A stretch of 64,000 nucleotides of DNA from Defluviitalea saccharophila (lineage in GTDB: Bacteria; Bacillota; Clostridia; Lachnospirales; Defluviitaleaceae). The notes under the pieces are model-generated. The model worked only from the letters and a program-made list of their open reading frames with translations, was not told the DNA's origin and made no database searches. Every line of letters begins with the position of its first letter. The stretch's first letter is position 1. Shown in pieces: positions 18,366-26,922 of the stretch. The stretch spans positions 2,780,592 through 2,844,591 of the forward strand of contig NZ_CP121687.1 of assembly GCF_038396635.1 (NCBI RefSeq), in the 5' to 3' direction. The translations under genes and the position numbers were made by a program.

Positions 18366-20951
18366 ATGAATAAAATAAAGCAAAGTTTAATATCTATTAT
18401 AATTTTATTATTTTGGATAATGAGTATCATAGATTTCTTTGGCGCTTTTAAATTTAATATCGCATTATCGGATCTATTTGTCATTCTTTTAGGGATTATA
18501 TATCTAATTGATATTCGTCAGTTTCGTTTTAAAAAGGATTTTCCACATTGGTGGTATTTCTTTTTGCTTTTAGTGGCATTATTTATCTCTAATATAGCGG
18601 CTCTATGCTTTAAAGATATCAATGCAGTAGGGACAATGGGAATTGTCAGCGAAATAATCAAATTTTTGATTATTGGAGTTTATTTTTTTGTAGGATATAA
18701 TAGTTTTTCTGATCAGAAAAGTTTCAATAAAATAATAAAGATTTGGATAATTGGTTTATGGCTGAATATAATGTTAGGATTATTGGTACAATTCAACTAT
18801 TTCCTAGGTAATAATATTTTATGGCATAATACTATTTCTACTAATGATCGATTTTTAGGCGGATTTACAGATGCAAATCTTGCTGGAACGTATTTAACTT
18901 TATCATTTTTTATAGTTATTATTTTTATAAAATTATATCGTAGCAAGATTTATCAGTTAGTAGGATTTATAACGTTAGTATTAACTGTATTTTGTATTTT
19001 CATGACTCAATCTAGAGGATCTTTAGCAGGATTTTTAGTTGCATTAGGCTTATATACCTTATGGAATATAAAGAAATTATATAAACTTGTTATTCTAATT
19101 TTACCATTATTGTTAATAGTATATTTTGGATTTGTGGATGTAGATTATACTCTTTTTGATGAAAGTTTGTTAACTAGTATTGAAGAGCGATTAGAATCAG
19201 CTATTCAAGGAGAAGGACAGTTTTTGATCCGAAAGAATCTTTCTTTAGCCTCTTTACGAATGGGATTGGATCATCCTTTGTTAGGAGTAGGGAGAGGAAA
19301 TTTCATACTGAATTCTAAACCCTATATTGATGAACTTTATGATAAAAGAGACGATTTTATATATAACGAAAGTATTCGGAGTCTGCCTCACAATACTTTT
19401 GCAGGTATTTTTGCAGAGATGGGATTAATTGGACTTACTATATTTAGTTCTATTTTTATCTTGCTCTTGTATAAGATGTGGAATAATAAAAACAAAATCA
19501 ACACAGTATTCTTTTTTGCATTAATTGGTTTTGGAATTCAATCCTTAGTACTTTCATTGGAGAATTTTAGAGGATTATGGTTGTTGATGGGGATATTATT
19601 TATTTTGCAGGAGATAGACATTGATATTTCTGAGGAAGTACAAGGCGTAAATATAAATCGAGGAGTAATAGCTTACGGAGTTATTTCTCTTATGGTTTTT
19701 AGTGGATTGTATATAGATGTAGCAAGGAAGATTCCTAAGAAAATAGTGGTTGGTGACGAGGAGTTAGTTTATAGTATTGATGCCAAGGAACAAAACCAAA
19801 CCTATTTGCTGGAGTATAGCTTGGAAGATAAAGCGAAGGATGGGACAACTTGTATTCAGGTATATGAAAAATTTCCTGATGGGACAGAATCCTTACTTTA
19901 TCAGTATCAGTATACAAATGCAAATGGAATAGGGAAGTTATCGTTAGAACGGAGTAAAAATGTTAATAATTATATCATTAAATTGAAGGGTATATATAAT
20001 AATGAAAATGAATACGGAAAAATTAAGCTTAGTTCTTTGCGATATAAAATAGGGGATAAAGTATATCCTTTACATGAATATAAATATATGCCTACTTGGC
20101 TAGAAAAAATATTTATTCAGAAGCAATGGATTTGGAAAAAAGACATCAAATATTCCATTGTAGAAAAATCATTTCCTGTGTGGTTATCTGAAAATATTCA
20201 ATTACATGACATAAAAGTAAACAATGAAGATATTACTTTCTATATGAGCTCCCAAGCACTGGTACAAGAGGATAAAAGTCTAATATTAGAATATCAAGTA
20301 GATAATATTAATAAATCTCTCAGCGAGAATCATAGTTTTATGAGAACGTATTTGATTAATCCTAAAACTAGCACTTGGGAAATTGGAAAGGAATATGAAT
20401 TCACAATACCTCTGGAAGGCAGTGGAGAAGATTATAAACTTCAAGCTTACTTAAATGGAAGCAATGATAAAAAATTTCCGATAGGAATATTCACTCCTGA
20501 TAGTGACTCTTTAGTAGATTATCTCAATGCAGTCACACATAATCAACTTGTATTAATATCTATTAAGGATGAGGGAACGGTTGGATTAACTCCTGAAGTT
20601 ACTGACGCTATGAGAAAACTAGGATTTGAGTGTTTACTTAAAGGGAAATATCGTTGGTCATATTTAGCTATTGGGGGAAAAATAGAGGGTATTGGAGTCA
20701 TAGAATCCTTAGATGATGCGGCATTGGAGTTGAAATTAAATAAAGGAAGTAAACTTGGAAATATTACTATTCCTTTTGAACTTCATATGAAAAGTGCAGG
20801 ATTTGATACAGGAAATATATCCAGTATTGTTATTGATGGACATGAGTATTCTCAAAATGAAAGAGGAATGAATATAGTAGTTTATGATTTGAATAAAAAG
20901 GAAGTAGTAGATAGTACGTATTTCGATACGCATTTATCTATATATAGGTAA
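18366..20951 (+). CDS. O-antigen-ligase-like membrane protein with C-terminal ILEI-type domain
   Basis: The first ~430 of 861 residues form a polytopic membrane domain of the O-antigen ligase/Wzy_C class. Its external-loop hallmark is HPLLGVGRGNFI near residue 305, followed by PHNTFAGIFAEMGLIG. The second half is soluble and probably external. Residues ~709-780 (LVLISIKDEGTVGLTPEV) resemble the C-terminal half of the FAM3/ILEI domain. Residues ~804-858 (SAGFDTG, ERGMNIVVYD, YFDTH) resemble its N-terminal half, so the halves are in reversed order. Such proteins polymerise or transfer glycans outside the membrane. AAAGGAG supports the start and a strong terminator follows. The second half has no other domain I recognise. 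Confidence 0.8.
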   Translation: MNKIKQSLISIIILLFWIMSIIDFFGAFKFNIALSDLFVILLGIIYLIDIRQFRFKKDFPHWWYFFLLLVALFISNIAALCFKDINAVGTMGIVSEIIKFLIIGVYFFVGYNSFSDQKSFNKIIKIWIIGLWLNIMLGLLVQFNYFLGNNILWHNTISTNDRFLGGFTDANLAGTYLTLSFFIVIIFIKLYRSKIYQLVGFITLVLTVFCIFMTQSRGSLAGFLVALGLYTLWNIKKLYKLVILILPLLLIVYFGFVDVDYTLFDESLLTSIEERLESAIQGEGQFLIRKNLSLASLRMGLDHPLLGVGRGNFILNSKPYIDELYDKRDDFIYNESIRSLPHNTFAGIFAEMGLIGLTIFSSIFILLLYKMWNNKNKINTVFFFALIGFGIQSLVLSLENFRGLWLLMGILFILQEIDIDISEEVQGVNINRGVIAYGVISLMVFSGLYIDVARKIPKKIVVGDEELVYSIDAKEQNQTYLLEYSLEDKAKDGTTCIQVYEKFPDGTESLLYQYQYTNANGIGKLSLERSKNVNNYIIKLKGIYNNENEYGKIKLSSLRYKIGDKVYPLHEYKYMPTWLEKIFIQKQWIWKKDIKYSIVEKSFPVWLSENIQLHDIKVNNEDITFYMSSQALVQEDKSLILEYQVDNINKSLSENHSFMRTYLINPKTSTWEIGKEYEFTIPLEGSGEDYKLQAYLNGSNDKKFPIGIFTPDSDSLVDYLNAVTHNQLVLISIKDEGTVGLTPEVTDAMRKLGFECLLKGKYRWSYLAIGGKIEGIGVIESLDDAALELKLNKGSKLGNITIPFELHMKSAGFDTGNISSIVIDGHEYSQNERGMNIVVYDLNKKEVVDSTYFDTHLSIYR

Positions 20952-20960
20952 ATATTTTTA

Positions 20961-20987
20961 AAAACCTCGAGATGCTCGAGGTTTTTT
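20961..20987 (+). terminator. Intrinsic terminator after the ligase-like gene
   Basis: An 11-bp perfect stem, AAAACCTCGAG (20961-20971) with CTCGAGGTTTT (20975-20985), closes on a three-base loop and runs into Ts. It ends the upstream unit and lies before the promoter at 21054. Confidence 0.92.
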
Positions 20988-21053
20988 ATGATGATGAGTA
21001 CAAGATATGTCTATGGAATACCTGTGACAGTTTCATTTTTAGTAGAAATCTGT

Positions 21054-21059
21054 TATAAT
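21054..21059 (+). promoter_or_regulatory. Extended -10 promoter for the sugar-transferase/manC unit
   Basis: TGTTATAAT at 21051-21059 is an extended -10 element. A weak TTTCAT lies 17 bases upstream at 21031-21036. Transcription would begin near 21066, after the terminator and before the GTG start at 21093, which supports that start over in-frame ATGs further upstream. Confidence 0.65.
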
Positions 21060-21092
21060 AACTTGGATGATTTTATGAGGAGAGGGTTTAGC

Positions 21093-22523
21093 GTGAATCA
21101 AAAGAAGATAAATTTCATTAAAGGAAATATGATAGTTATTGATATCATCGCTACGATTGTATCATTTTTTATAGCTTATTGGATAAGAGACTATTTCTTT
21201 GTAGAACAGTATGGACGACTGCAGGGGATAAATCATTATATTTGGGTATTATGGGTGATCATACCCCTATGGCCTATATTATTAGGCATGTTTATGGTAT
21301 ATGATTTATATAAGGATGGAAAAGTTTATTCTACAGTAAATATTATTTTTAAATTTCTACCTGCTGTAGTGATAGGAGAACTAGCTTTGGCATCTACTTT
21401 TTATTTTATGGGAGACAATACTATTAGCCGATTATTTTATGGTATTTTTGGTATTGTTAATTTATTAGTTCTTTGGATAGATAAAATTTTAGTAAAACTA
21501 CTTTGGAAGTCTATTTTTAAGAGTAAAAATTACCATGCGAGAGTAGTTGTTGTAGGAACGGAAGACAGAGCAGAGCAATTTGGTATGTATATTAAAAAAA
21601 GACCGGATTTACTGGTTAATATTGTAGGCTATGTTCAAGTAGAGAATAATATTCATAAGAAAAAAATTAACGATAAAGAAATATTAGGGAAATTAGATGA
21701 TTTAATTGATATTATTAAGGCAAATGTGGTAGATGAAGTCATATTTGCTCTTCCAAGAGATTATATAGGAAATATTGAAGAGTATATCTTGGAATGTGAG
21801 AGCATGGGGATAACGGTTCATATGGTTATGGATTTATATGACTTAAAAGTAGCTAAAACAGAAGTGGACACTATTGGCACTTTCCCCGTTTTGACTTTTT
21901 ATACTGTAAGTTTTAGTCCTTTAGAGTTAGCCTTAAAAAGGATATTAGATATTGTCGGTGCTATTGTAGGGTTGCTTATCACAGGTTTAGTTTGTATATT
22001 TGTTATACCTGCTATTAAGTTGGAATCCCCAGGTCCTGTATTTTTTTCTCAGTATAGAGTAGGGAGAAATGGTAGAAAATTTAAATTTTATAAGTTTCGC
22101 TCCATGTATCAAGATGCTGAAGAGAGAAAAAAAGAATTAATGAAATATAATGAGATGAAGGGCTATATGTTTAAGATGAAAGATGATCCTCGTATTACGA
22201 AAGTAGGTAAGTTTCTCCGCAATACGAGTTTAGATGAACTGCCTCAATTTTGGAATGTGCTAAAAGGAGATATGAGCCTTGTAGGGACAAGGCCTCCTAC
22301 TGTAGATGAAGTGGAACATTACGAAACTTATCATAGAAGAAGAATTAGTATAAAGCCGGGACTGACTGGAATGTGGCAGGTTAGTGGAAGAAGTGACATA
22401 GAGGATTTTGAAGAAGTTGTGAAGCTGGATGTAGAGTATATTGATAATTGGTCTATTTGGTTGGATATTAAAATACTATTTATGACAGTTTTTGCGGTAC
22501 TAAAACGAAAAGGTTCCAGATAG
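21093..22523 (+). CDS. Polyprenyl-phosphate sugar-1-phosphate transferase (WbaP/EpsE type)
   Basis: This enzyme class loads the first sugar phosphate onto undecaprenyl phosphate to initiate the repeat unit. The N-terminal ~150 residues hold four membrane helices, a Rossmann-like domain (VVVVGTEDRAEQFG) follows, and the C-terminal ~190 residues are the catalytic bacterial sugar transferase domain with KRILDIVGA, KFYKFRSMYQDAE, TSLDELPQFWNVLKGDMS and VGTRPP. I choose the GTG at 21093 because GAGGAGAGGG lies six bases upstream. An ATG at 20988 lies inside the previous terminator, ahead of the promoter. It is followed after nine bases by manC. Confidence 0.92.
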   Translation: MNQKKINFIKGNMIVIDIIATIVSFFIAYWIRDYFFVEQYGRLQGINHYIWVLWVIIPLWPILLGMFMVYDLYKDGKVYSTVNIIFKFLPAVVIGELALASTFYFMGDNTISRLFYGIFGIVNLLVLWIDKILVKLLWKSIFKSKNYHARVVVVGTEDRAEQFGMYIKKRPDLLVNIVGYVQVENNIHKKKINDKEILGKLDDLIDIIKANVVDEVIFALPRDYIGNIEEYILECESMGITVHMVMDLYDLKVAKTEVDTIGTFPVLTFYTVSFSPLELALKRILDIVGAIVGLLITGLVCIFVIPAIKLESPGPVFFSQYRVGRNGRKFKFYKFRSMYQDAEERKKELMKYNEMKGYMFKMKDDPRITKVGKFLRNTSLDELPQFWNVLKGDMSLVGTRPPTVDEVEHYETYHRRRISIKPGLTGMWQVSGRSDIEDFEEVVKLDVEYIDNWSIWLDIKILFMTVFAVLKRKGSR

Positions 22524-22532
22524 GAGGACATC

Positions 22533-23600
22533 ATGAAGAAATTTGCAGTTATTATGGCAGGTGGCGGAGGCACTCGTTTTTGGCCTTTATCAAGACAAGC
22601 TTCTCCCAAACAAATACTCAATCTAAGTGGAAATGATGTGATGATTAATGAGACCATTAATCGTGTTAATCTTCTAGTGCCTTATTATCAAACCTTAATC
22701 GTAACCAATCAAGTTCAGGAAGAAATCATGCAAGAAGTTATTATTAAAGAAATTCCTAAAAAAAATATTTTATTGGAACCTTTGGGCAGAAATACAGCTC
22801 CTTGTATTGGTTATGCCGCAATGGTGTTAAGAAAAAGGGAACAGGATGCATTAATGTGCGTACTTCCTTCTGATCATTTTATTAAGAATGAATCAGAATT
22901 TGTAAAAGTGCTGGACAAATGTTTTGGATTAGCAGAAACTACTAATAATCTGATTACTATTGGTATTAAGCCAACTTTTCCTTGTACAGGGTATGGTTAT
23001 ATTCATATGGGAAAAGAAATAGATTCAAATGTCTATGAAGTTGAAGAGTTTGTAGAAAAGCCAAATATTCAAAAGGCCAGGGAATATTTAGAAAGTGGTA
23101 AGTTCTTATGGAATAGTGGAATGTTTGTATGGAAAGCTTCTACTATTTTAGATAATATCAAGAGATTTTTACCCAAGCTCTATGATAAACTGTTAGAATT
23201 AGAGCAATATATTGATACGGAGAAAGAAGCAAAGGCTCTTGCTGACATTTATCCTCAAATGCAAAGCATTTCCATAGATTATGGTATTATGGAAAGAAGC
23301 AATGAAGTCCTTGTTGTTCCAGGAGATTTTGGATGGAACGATGTGGGCAGTTGGGATAGCCTTGGCAGTATTTATGAAGCAGATGAGCGTGGTAATATTA
23401 TTATTGGTGACCATATTCATATTGATACGACAAATACCATTGCCTATGGAAAAGAGCATTTAATTGCTGCTTTAGGAGTAGATAATCTTATTATTGTTCA
23501 CACCTCTGATGCTACTTTGGTTTGCCCAAAAGATAGGGCACAGGATGTTAAGCTGATAGTAGATGAGTTAAAGGCTAAAAATAGAAATGATTTATTATAA
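22533..23600 (+). CDS. manC: Mannose-1-phosphate guanylyltransferase
   Basis: The enzyme makes GDP-mannose from mannose-1-phosphate and GTP. The nucleotide-binding start MAGGGGTRFWPLSRQASPKQ and the FVEKPN sugar-binding motif (about residue 173) identify it. EPLGRNTAPCIG and LPSDHFI are also standard. At 355 residues it is the single-function form, without the phosphomannose isomerase domain of the long ManC/AlgA enzymes. GGAGGACATC precedes the ATG. It supplies Gmd and Fcl upstream and any mannosyltransferase in the locus. A terminator follows. Confidence 0.96.
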   Translation: MKKFAVIMAGGGGTRFWPLSRQASPKQILNLSGNDVMINETINRVNLLVPYYQTLIVTNQVQEEIMQEVIIKEIPKKNILLEPLGRNTAPCIGYAAMVLRKREQDALMCVLPSDHFIKNESEFVKVLDKCFGLAETTNNLITIGIKPTFPCTGYGYIHMGKEIDSNVYEVEEFVEKPNIQKAREYLESGKFLWNSGMFVWKASTILDNIKRFLPKLYDKLLELEQYIDTEKEAKALADIYPQMQSISIDYGIMERSNEVLVVPGDFGWNDVGSWDSLGSIYEADERGNIIIGDHIHIDTTNTIAYGKEHLIAALGVDNLIIVHTSDATLVCPKDRAQDVKLIVDELKAKNRNDLL

Positions 23601-23603
23601 TCA

Positions 23604-23646
23604 ATACCCTTTTCATGCTTTAAATAAGTATGAAAGGGTATTTTTA
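23604..23646 (+). terminator. Intrinsic terminator after manC
   Basis: ATACCCTTTTCAT (23604-23616) pairs with ATGAAAGGGTAT (23630-23641), with one bulge, and runs into five Ts. A TATAAT at 23662-23667 just downstream may be the -10 of the next gene, although no good -35 is visible. Confidence 0.85.
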
Positions 23647-23705
23647 AATTTGATTATTTGATATAATAGTAATGGCTAACGAAAATGATGAATGGTGGAG
23701 AAAAT

Positions 23706-25553
23706 ATGAAACACAACATAAGAAAGATAGGAATTTTTAGTATAGATATTATTTTAATTAATTTATCCATTGTGATTGCATACTATCTGAGATTTGGCCG
23801 CAGAATGCCTGTTGATTACCTCAAGGTTTATTTTCAAATGGCTGTTTTTGTGACATTTGTAAAGTTATTTGTGTTTTATTATATGGGGTTATATCGACCT
23901 ATTTGGAAATATGCTGGAATTGATGAAATTATTAATTTGTTTTTTATGGTGTGTATTGCCAATGGAATAATTATTGTCGGCATTTATCTCTTGAGTTTAA
24001 AAGTTCCTCGTTCGATTTATGTGATAGCCACTATGATTGATCTATTATTTATTGGAGGAACGAGATTTATAAAGCAGATTTATAATAGATTAACTTTCCA
24101 GGAAAATATCTTTGTGAAAAGAAAAAGAAAAAGAGTTATGATTATCGGAGCAGGAGAAGCGGGAGGACTTTTGATACAAAGCTTTAAAAATCACCCTTCA
24201 TCCAATCGTATTCCCATTTGTCTGGTGGATGATGATTCTCATAAATTAAGGAGAAAGATCAATGGAGTCCCTGTATTGGGAAATAGAGATATGATTTCAC
24301 TTCTAGCCTATGGTAAAAAGATTGATGAGATTATTATAGCTATTCCTTCTATTAATAAAAAGGATTTGGCAGAGATTATTCATGAGTGTAAAAAGACCCA
24401 ATGTACTATTAAAATTCTTCCTTCCATTAATGAAATTAAAGAGTTTACTGGAAATATTCAGGACGTATTGCTCCAAAAAATGAGACAAGTAAATATTGAA
24501 GATTTACTTGGAAGAGAGCCAGTGGACTTAAACATTGAGGAAGTTTCCAGCTATATTGAAAATAAAGTTGTCTTAGTGACAGGGGCAGGAGGTTCTATAG
24601 GCTCCGAGCTCTGCAGAAACATTGGGAAATTTAATCCTAGTCTGTTAGTGATGCTGGATATTTCAGAAGAAAACTTATATAACTTAGAAAACGAATGGAA
24701 GATTCATTATCCTAATATTGCATATCAAACAATTATTGCCAGTGTTAGGGAAGAAGAAAGACTTATGAGGGTCTTTAATACCTATCATCCTGATATAGTA
24801 TTTCATGCTGCTGCCCATAAACATGTTCCGTTGATGGAAAAGAATCCGGGAGAAGCAATTAAAAACAATGTTCTAGGCACATGGAATTTAGTCAAGGTTG
24901 CTCATTTAGCAAAGGTAAAACGCTTTATATTAATTTCTACGGATAAAGCCGTAAATCCCACCAATGTTATGGGAGCAACCAAGAGACTCTGTGAAATGAT
25001 TATTCAAGGGATTAATGGAATAAGCAGCACAGAATTTGTTGCTGTACGTTTTGGCAATGTTTTAGGAAGCAGCGGCAGTGTAATTCCGCTGTTTAAAAAG
25101 CAAATAGAGCAGGGGGGACCTGTTACGGTTACCCATCCAGATATTATACGATACTTTATGCTAATACCTGAAGCAGCTCAATTGGTTATTCAGGCAGGAG
25201 CTATGGCAAAGGGTGGAGAAATATTTGTATTGGATATGGGAGAACCGGTTAAAATCGATAAACTGGCAAGGGATTTGATTCGTTTATCGGGATTTAAACC
25301 GGATGAAGACATCAAGATTGAATATACCGGACTCAGGCCAGGGGAGAAACTTTATGAAGAGCTTCTAATGGCCGAAGAAGGACTCAATAATACGAAGTAT
25401 CAAAAGATATATATTGCAAAGCCAATGAAGATAACAATACAAGAATTAGAAGAAAAGATTCGAATTCTTGAAGAAGTAATAGATAAAGATGATAAGGAAA
25501 TTATTAGAGCTCTGCAAGCAGTTGTGCCTACGTACCATGTAGGATCTAATTAA
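23706..25553 (+). CDS. CapD/PglF-type nucleotide-sugar 4,6-dehydratase (membrane)
   Basis: The protein (615 residues) has four N-terminal membrane helices, a CoA-binding-like Rossmann domain (VMIIGAGEAGGLLIQ) and a C-terminal dehydratase domain beginning VLVTGAGGSIGSELCR near residue 289. The sequence ISTDKAVNPTNVMGATKR carries the variant catalytic residues of this family, where methionine replaces tyrosine before the lysine. Members form 4-keto-6-deoxy UDP-HexNAc sugars such as the bacillosamine or FucNAc precursors. The ATG at 23706 follows GGTGGAG by six bases and is preferred over 23685. No matching aminotransferase is present here, so the product may be used elsewhere. Confidence 0.92.
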   Translation: MKHNIRKIGIFSIDIILINLSIVIAYYLRFGRRMPVDYLKVYFQMAVFVTFVKLFVFYYMGLYRPIWKYAGIDEIINLFFMVCIANGIIIVGIYLLSLKVPRSIYVIATMIDLLFIGGTRFIKQIYNRLTFQENIFVKRKRKRVMIIGAGEAGGLLIQSFKNHPSSNRIPICLVDDDSHKLRRKINGVPVLGNRDMISLLAYGKKIDEIIIAIPSINKKDLAEIIHECKKTQCTIKILPSINEIKEFTGNIQDVLLQKMRQVNIEDLLGREPVDLNIEEVSSYIENKVVLVTGAGGSIGSELCRNIGKFNPSLLVMLDISEENLYNLENEWKIHYPNIAYQTIIASVREEERLMRVFNTYHPDIVFHAAAHKHVPLMEKNPGEAIKNNVLGTWNLVKVAHLAKVKRFILISTDKAVNPTNVMGATKRLCEMIIQGINGISSTEFVAVRFGNVLGSSGSVIPLFKKQIEQGGPVTVTHPDIIRYFMLIPEAAQLVIQAGAMAKGGEIFVLDMGEPVKIDKLARDLIRLSGFKPDEDIKIEYTGLRPGEKLYEELLMAEEGLNNTKYQKIYIAKPMKITIQELEEKIRILEEVIDKDDKEIIRALQAVVPTYHVGSN

Positions 25554-25661
25554 ATTTATTTATGTTTTATTAAAAGAGAAACAATTTATCTTAATAAAGT
25601 TTTACTTAAAATCGTTAGAGAAGTGTGTACTAAGAGCAAAATTTTGTAAGGAGAAAAAAGA

Positions 25662-26068
25662 ATGTATCTGCCAGAGGAATATAAAAAAATAATTGTTGAC
25701 TTTTTGAAAAAAGAATTTAATCCTAAATTTATCTATCTATTTGGCTCCTTTGCAAAAGGGGAAGGACGGGAAGATAGCGATATAGATTTGGCTATTTATA
25801 CGGATGCTTCTATCAATTCATATGACCTTTTATATGTGCGAATCGTCTCTCTTTTGAAGTGAAAAGAGATGTAGAGATTGTAAATTTAAAGGAGATTAGT
25901 ACGGTTTTTGCAGCACAGATTGTTGGAACCAAAGAAGTGCTTTATTGTGAAGACGAAATAGAGATGGCAACCTATGACTTAATGGCTTTCAAAGAGTATG
26001 CCATGTTAAATGAAGAAAGAGAAATGATTTTGGATAAGATGAAAAAGTATGGAAAGCTATACGGTTAA
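25662..26068 (+). pseudogene. MNT-type nucleotidyltransferase, split by a frameshift
   Basis: The first frame (25662-25862, 66 residues) holds the catalytic core LFGSFAKGEGREDSDIDLAI, a GS-x10-DxD motif typical of MntA antitoxins. The second frame (25859-26068, GTG start, 69 residues) holds the expected remainder (KRDVEIVNLKEIS, LYCED). The frames meet at 25857-25862, one base out of register, with no ribosome binding site before the GTG. Joined, they would make one MntA of about 134 residues. This is most likely a one-base loss, though sequencing error or a recoding event is possible. No HEPN partner follows, so it looks like an orphan antitoxin relic. Confidence 0.75.
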
Positions 26069-26151
26069 AGATATTTTGCATAATAATTATATAAAGATGT
26101 AATAGGAGCATCATAGACTTTATGAATATAATTTTTAGAAGGTGATATATT

Positions 26152-26433
26152 TTGAGATTAACGATAAACGAAGTTACGGCTATTAAAAAGGTAGTACATT
26201 CTTTAGATCCACAAGCGAAGATATATCTTTTCGGTTCCAGGGTAGATGATAGTAAACGTGGTGGAGATATTGATTTATTGATTTTTTCTAATCAGTTAAA
26301 TCAAGAGGATATTTCTAAAATAAAATATAATTTATGGGATGAAATAGGTGAACAGAAAATTGACATATTGATTGCAAAAGATACATCCCATCCATTTACA
26401 AGAATTGTTTTAAAGGAGAGCATACTATTATGA
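26152..26433 (+). CDS. MNT-domain nucleotidyltransferase, likely antitoxin of a HEPN/MNT pair
   Basis: A 93-residue minimal nucleotidyltransferase. IYLFGSRVDDSKRGGDIDLL gives a GS-x9-DxD catalytic motif, one residue shorter than the GS-x10-DxD of characterised MntA proteins. A third acidic residue is expected in KIDILIA. In the known MntA/HepT system the MNT protein AMPylates the HEPN toxin to silence it. Translation starts at TTG, with AGAAGGTGAT upstream. The stop overlaps the start of the HEPN gene by four bases (ATGA), fitting a co-translated toxin-antitoxin pair. The pair lies inside the polysaccharide locus. Confidence 0.82.
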   Translation: MRLTINEVTAIKKVVHSLDPQAKIYLFGSRVDDSKRGGDIDLLIFSNQLNQEDISKIKYNLWDEIGEQKIDILIAKDTSHPFTRIVLKESILL

Positions 26434-26873
26434 ATCATGATGAAAAACAATTATTAGATATTGAAATGAAGCTTTTAGAGGATTCTGTCAATATGTTAAA
26501 ATATTCCTATGATATATGCTCTGATATTGGAATCAAAGAAGAGTATACTTTAGAAGAATTGGATAGATTTGAATCATTAACCAGCCGTTTTGCAAGAACG
26601 AGTGATATATTGATACAAAAAATATTTAGGTTAATAGATGTCATCGAATTAGAATTGCCAGGGACAGTTATTGATAGGATTAATCGTGCCGAAAAAAGAG
26701 GGCTGATTTCATCTGCAGAAATTTTTAAGGATATTCGAAGACTTAGAAACGACATTGCCCATGAATATATTCCTTCTGCGATTGAGGAGATATATAAAAA
26801 GGTTTTAAGGCTGACGCCATATTTATTTGAAAGCCTTGAAAAGATAAAACAGTATATAGATAGATATGAATAA
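26430..26873 (+). CDS. HEPN-domain protein, likely HepT-like toxin
   Basis: The 147 residues are predicted to be all helical. Near residues 108-115 the sequence RNDIAHEY fits the R-x4-H-x-Y motif of HepT ribonucleases exactly, including the tyrosine that MntA AMPylates in the studied pair. It is translationally coupled to the MNT gene at 26152. By analogy it would cleave RNA when not modified. Some HEPN/nucleotidyltransferase pairs have other roles, so the toxin function is an inference from motif and gene order. A bidirectional terminator follows. Confidence 0.82.
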   Translation: MNHDEKQLLDIEMKLLEDSVNMLKYSYDICSDIGIKEEYTLEELDRFESLTSRFARTSDILIQKIFRLIDVIELELPGTVIDRINRAEKRGLISSAEIFKDIRRLRNDIAHEYIPSAIEEIYKKVLRLTPYLFESLEKIKQYIDRYE

Positions 26874-26890
26874 AATAATATGAATCGCTA

Positions 26891-26919
26891 AAAAGCCAAG
26901 GAAGTTTTCCTTGGCTTTT
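26891..26919. terminator. Bidirectional terminator between HEPN and HD-GYP genes
   Basis: AAAAGCCAAGGAA (26891-26903) pairs perfectly with TTCCTTGGCTTTT (26907-26919) around a three-base loop. Flanking A and T runs let it serve both converging genes. Confidence 0.92.
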
Positions 26920-26922
26920 GGC

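Noticed and set aside
20988-21092. N-terminal extension of the sugar transferase from the ATG at 20988
   Set aside because: That ATG lies at the end of a terminator hairpin and before an extended -10 promoter; GTG 21093 has a strong ribosome binding site.
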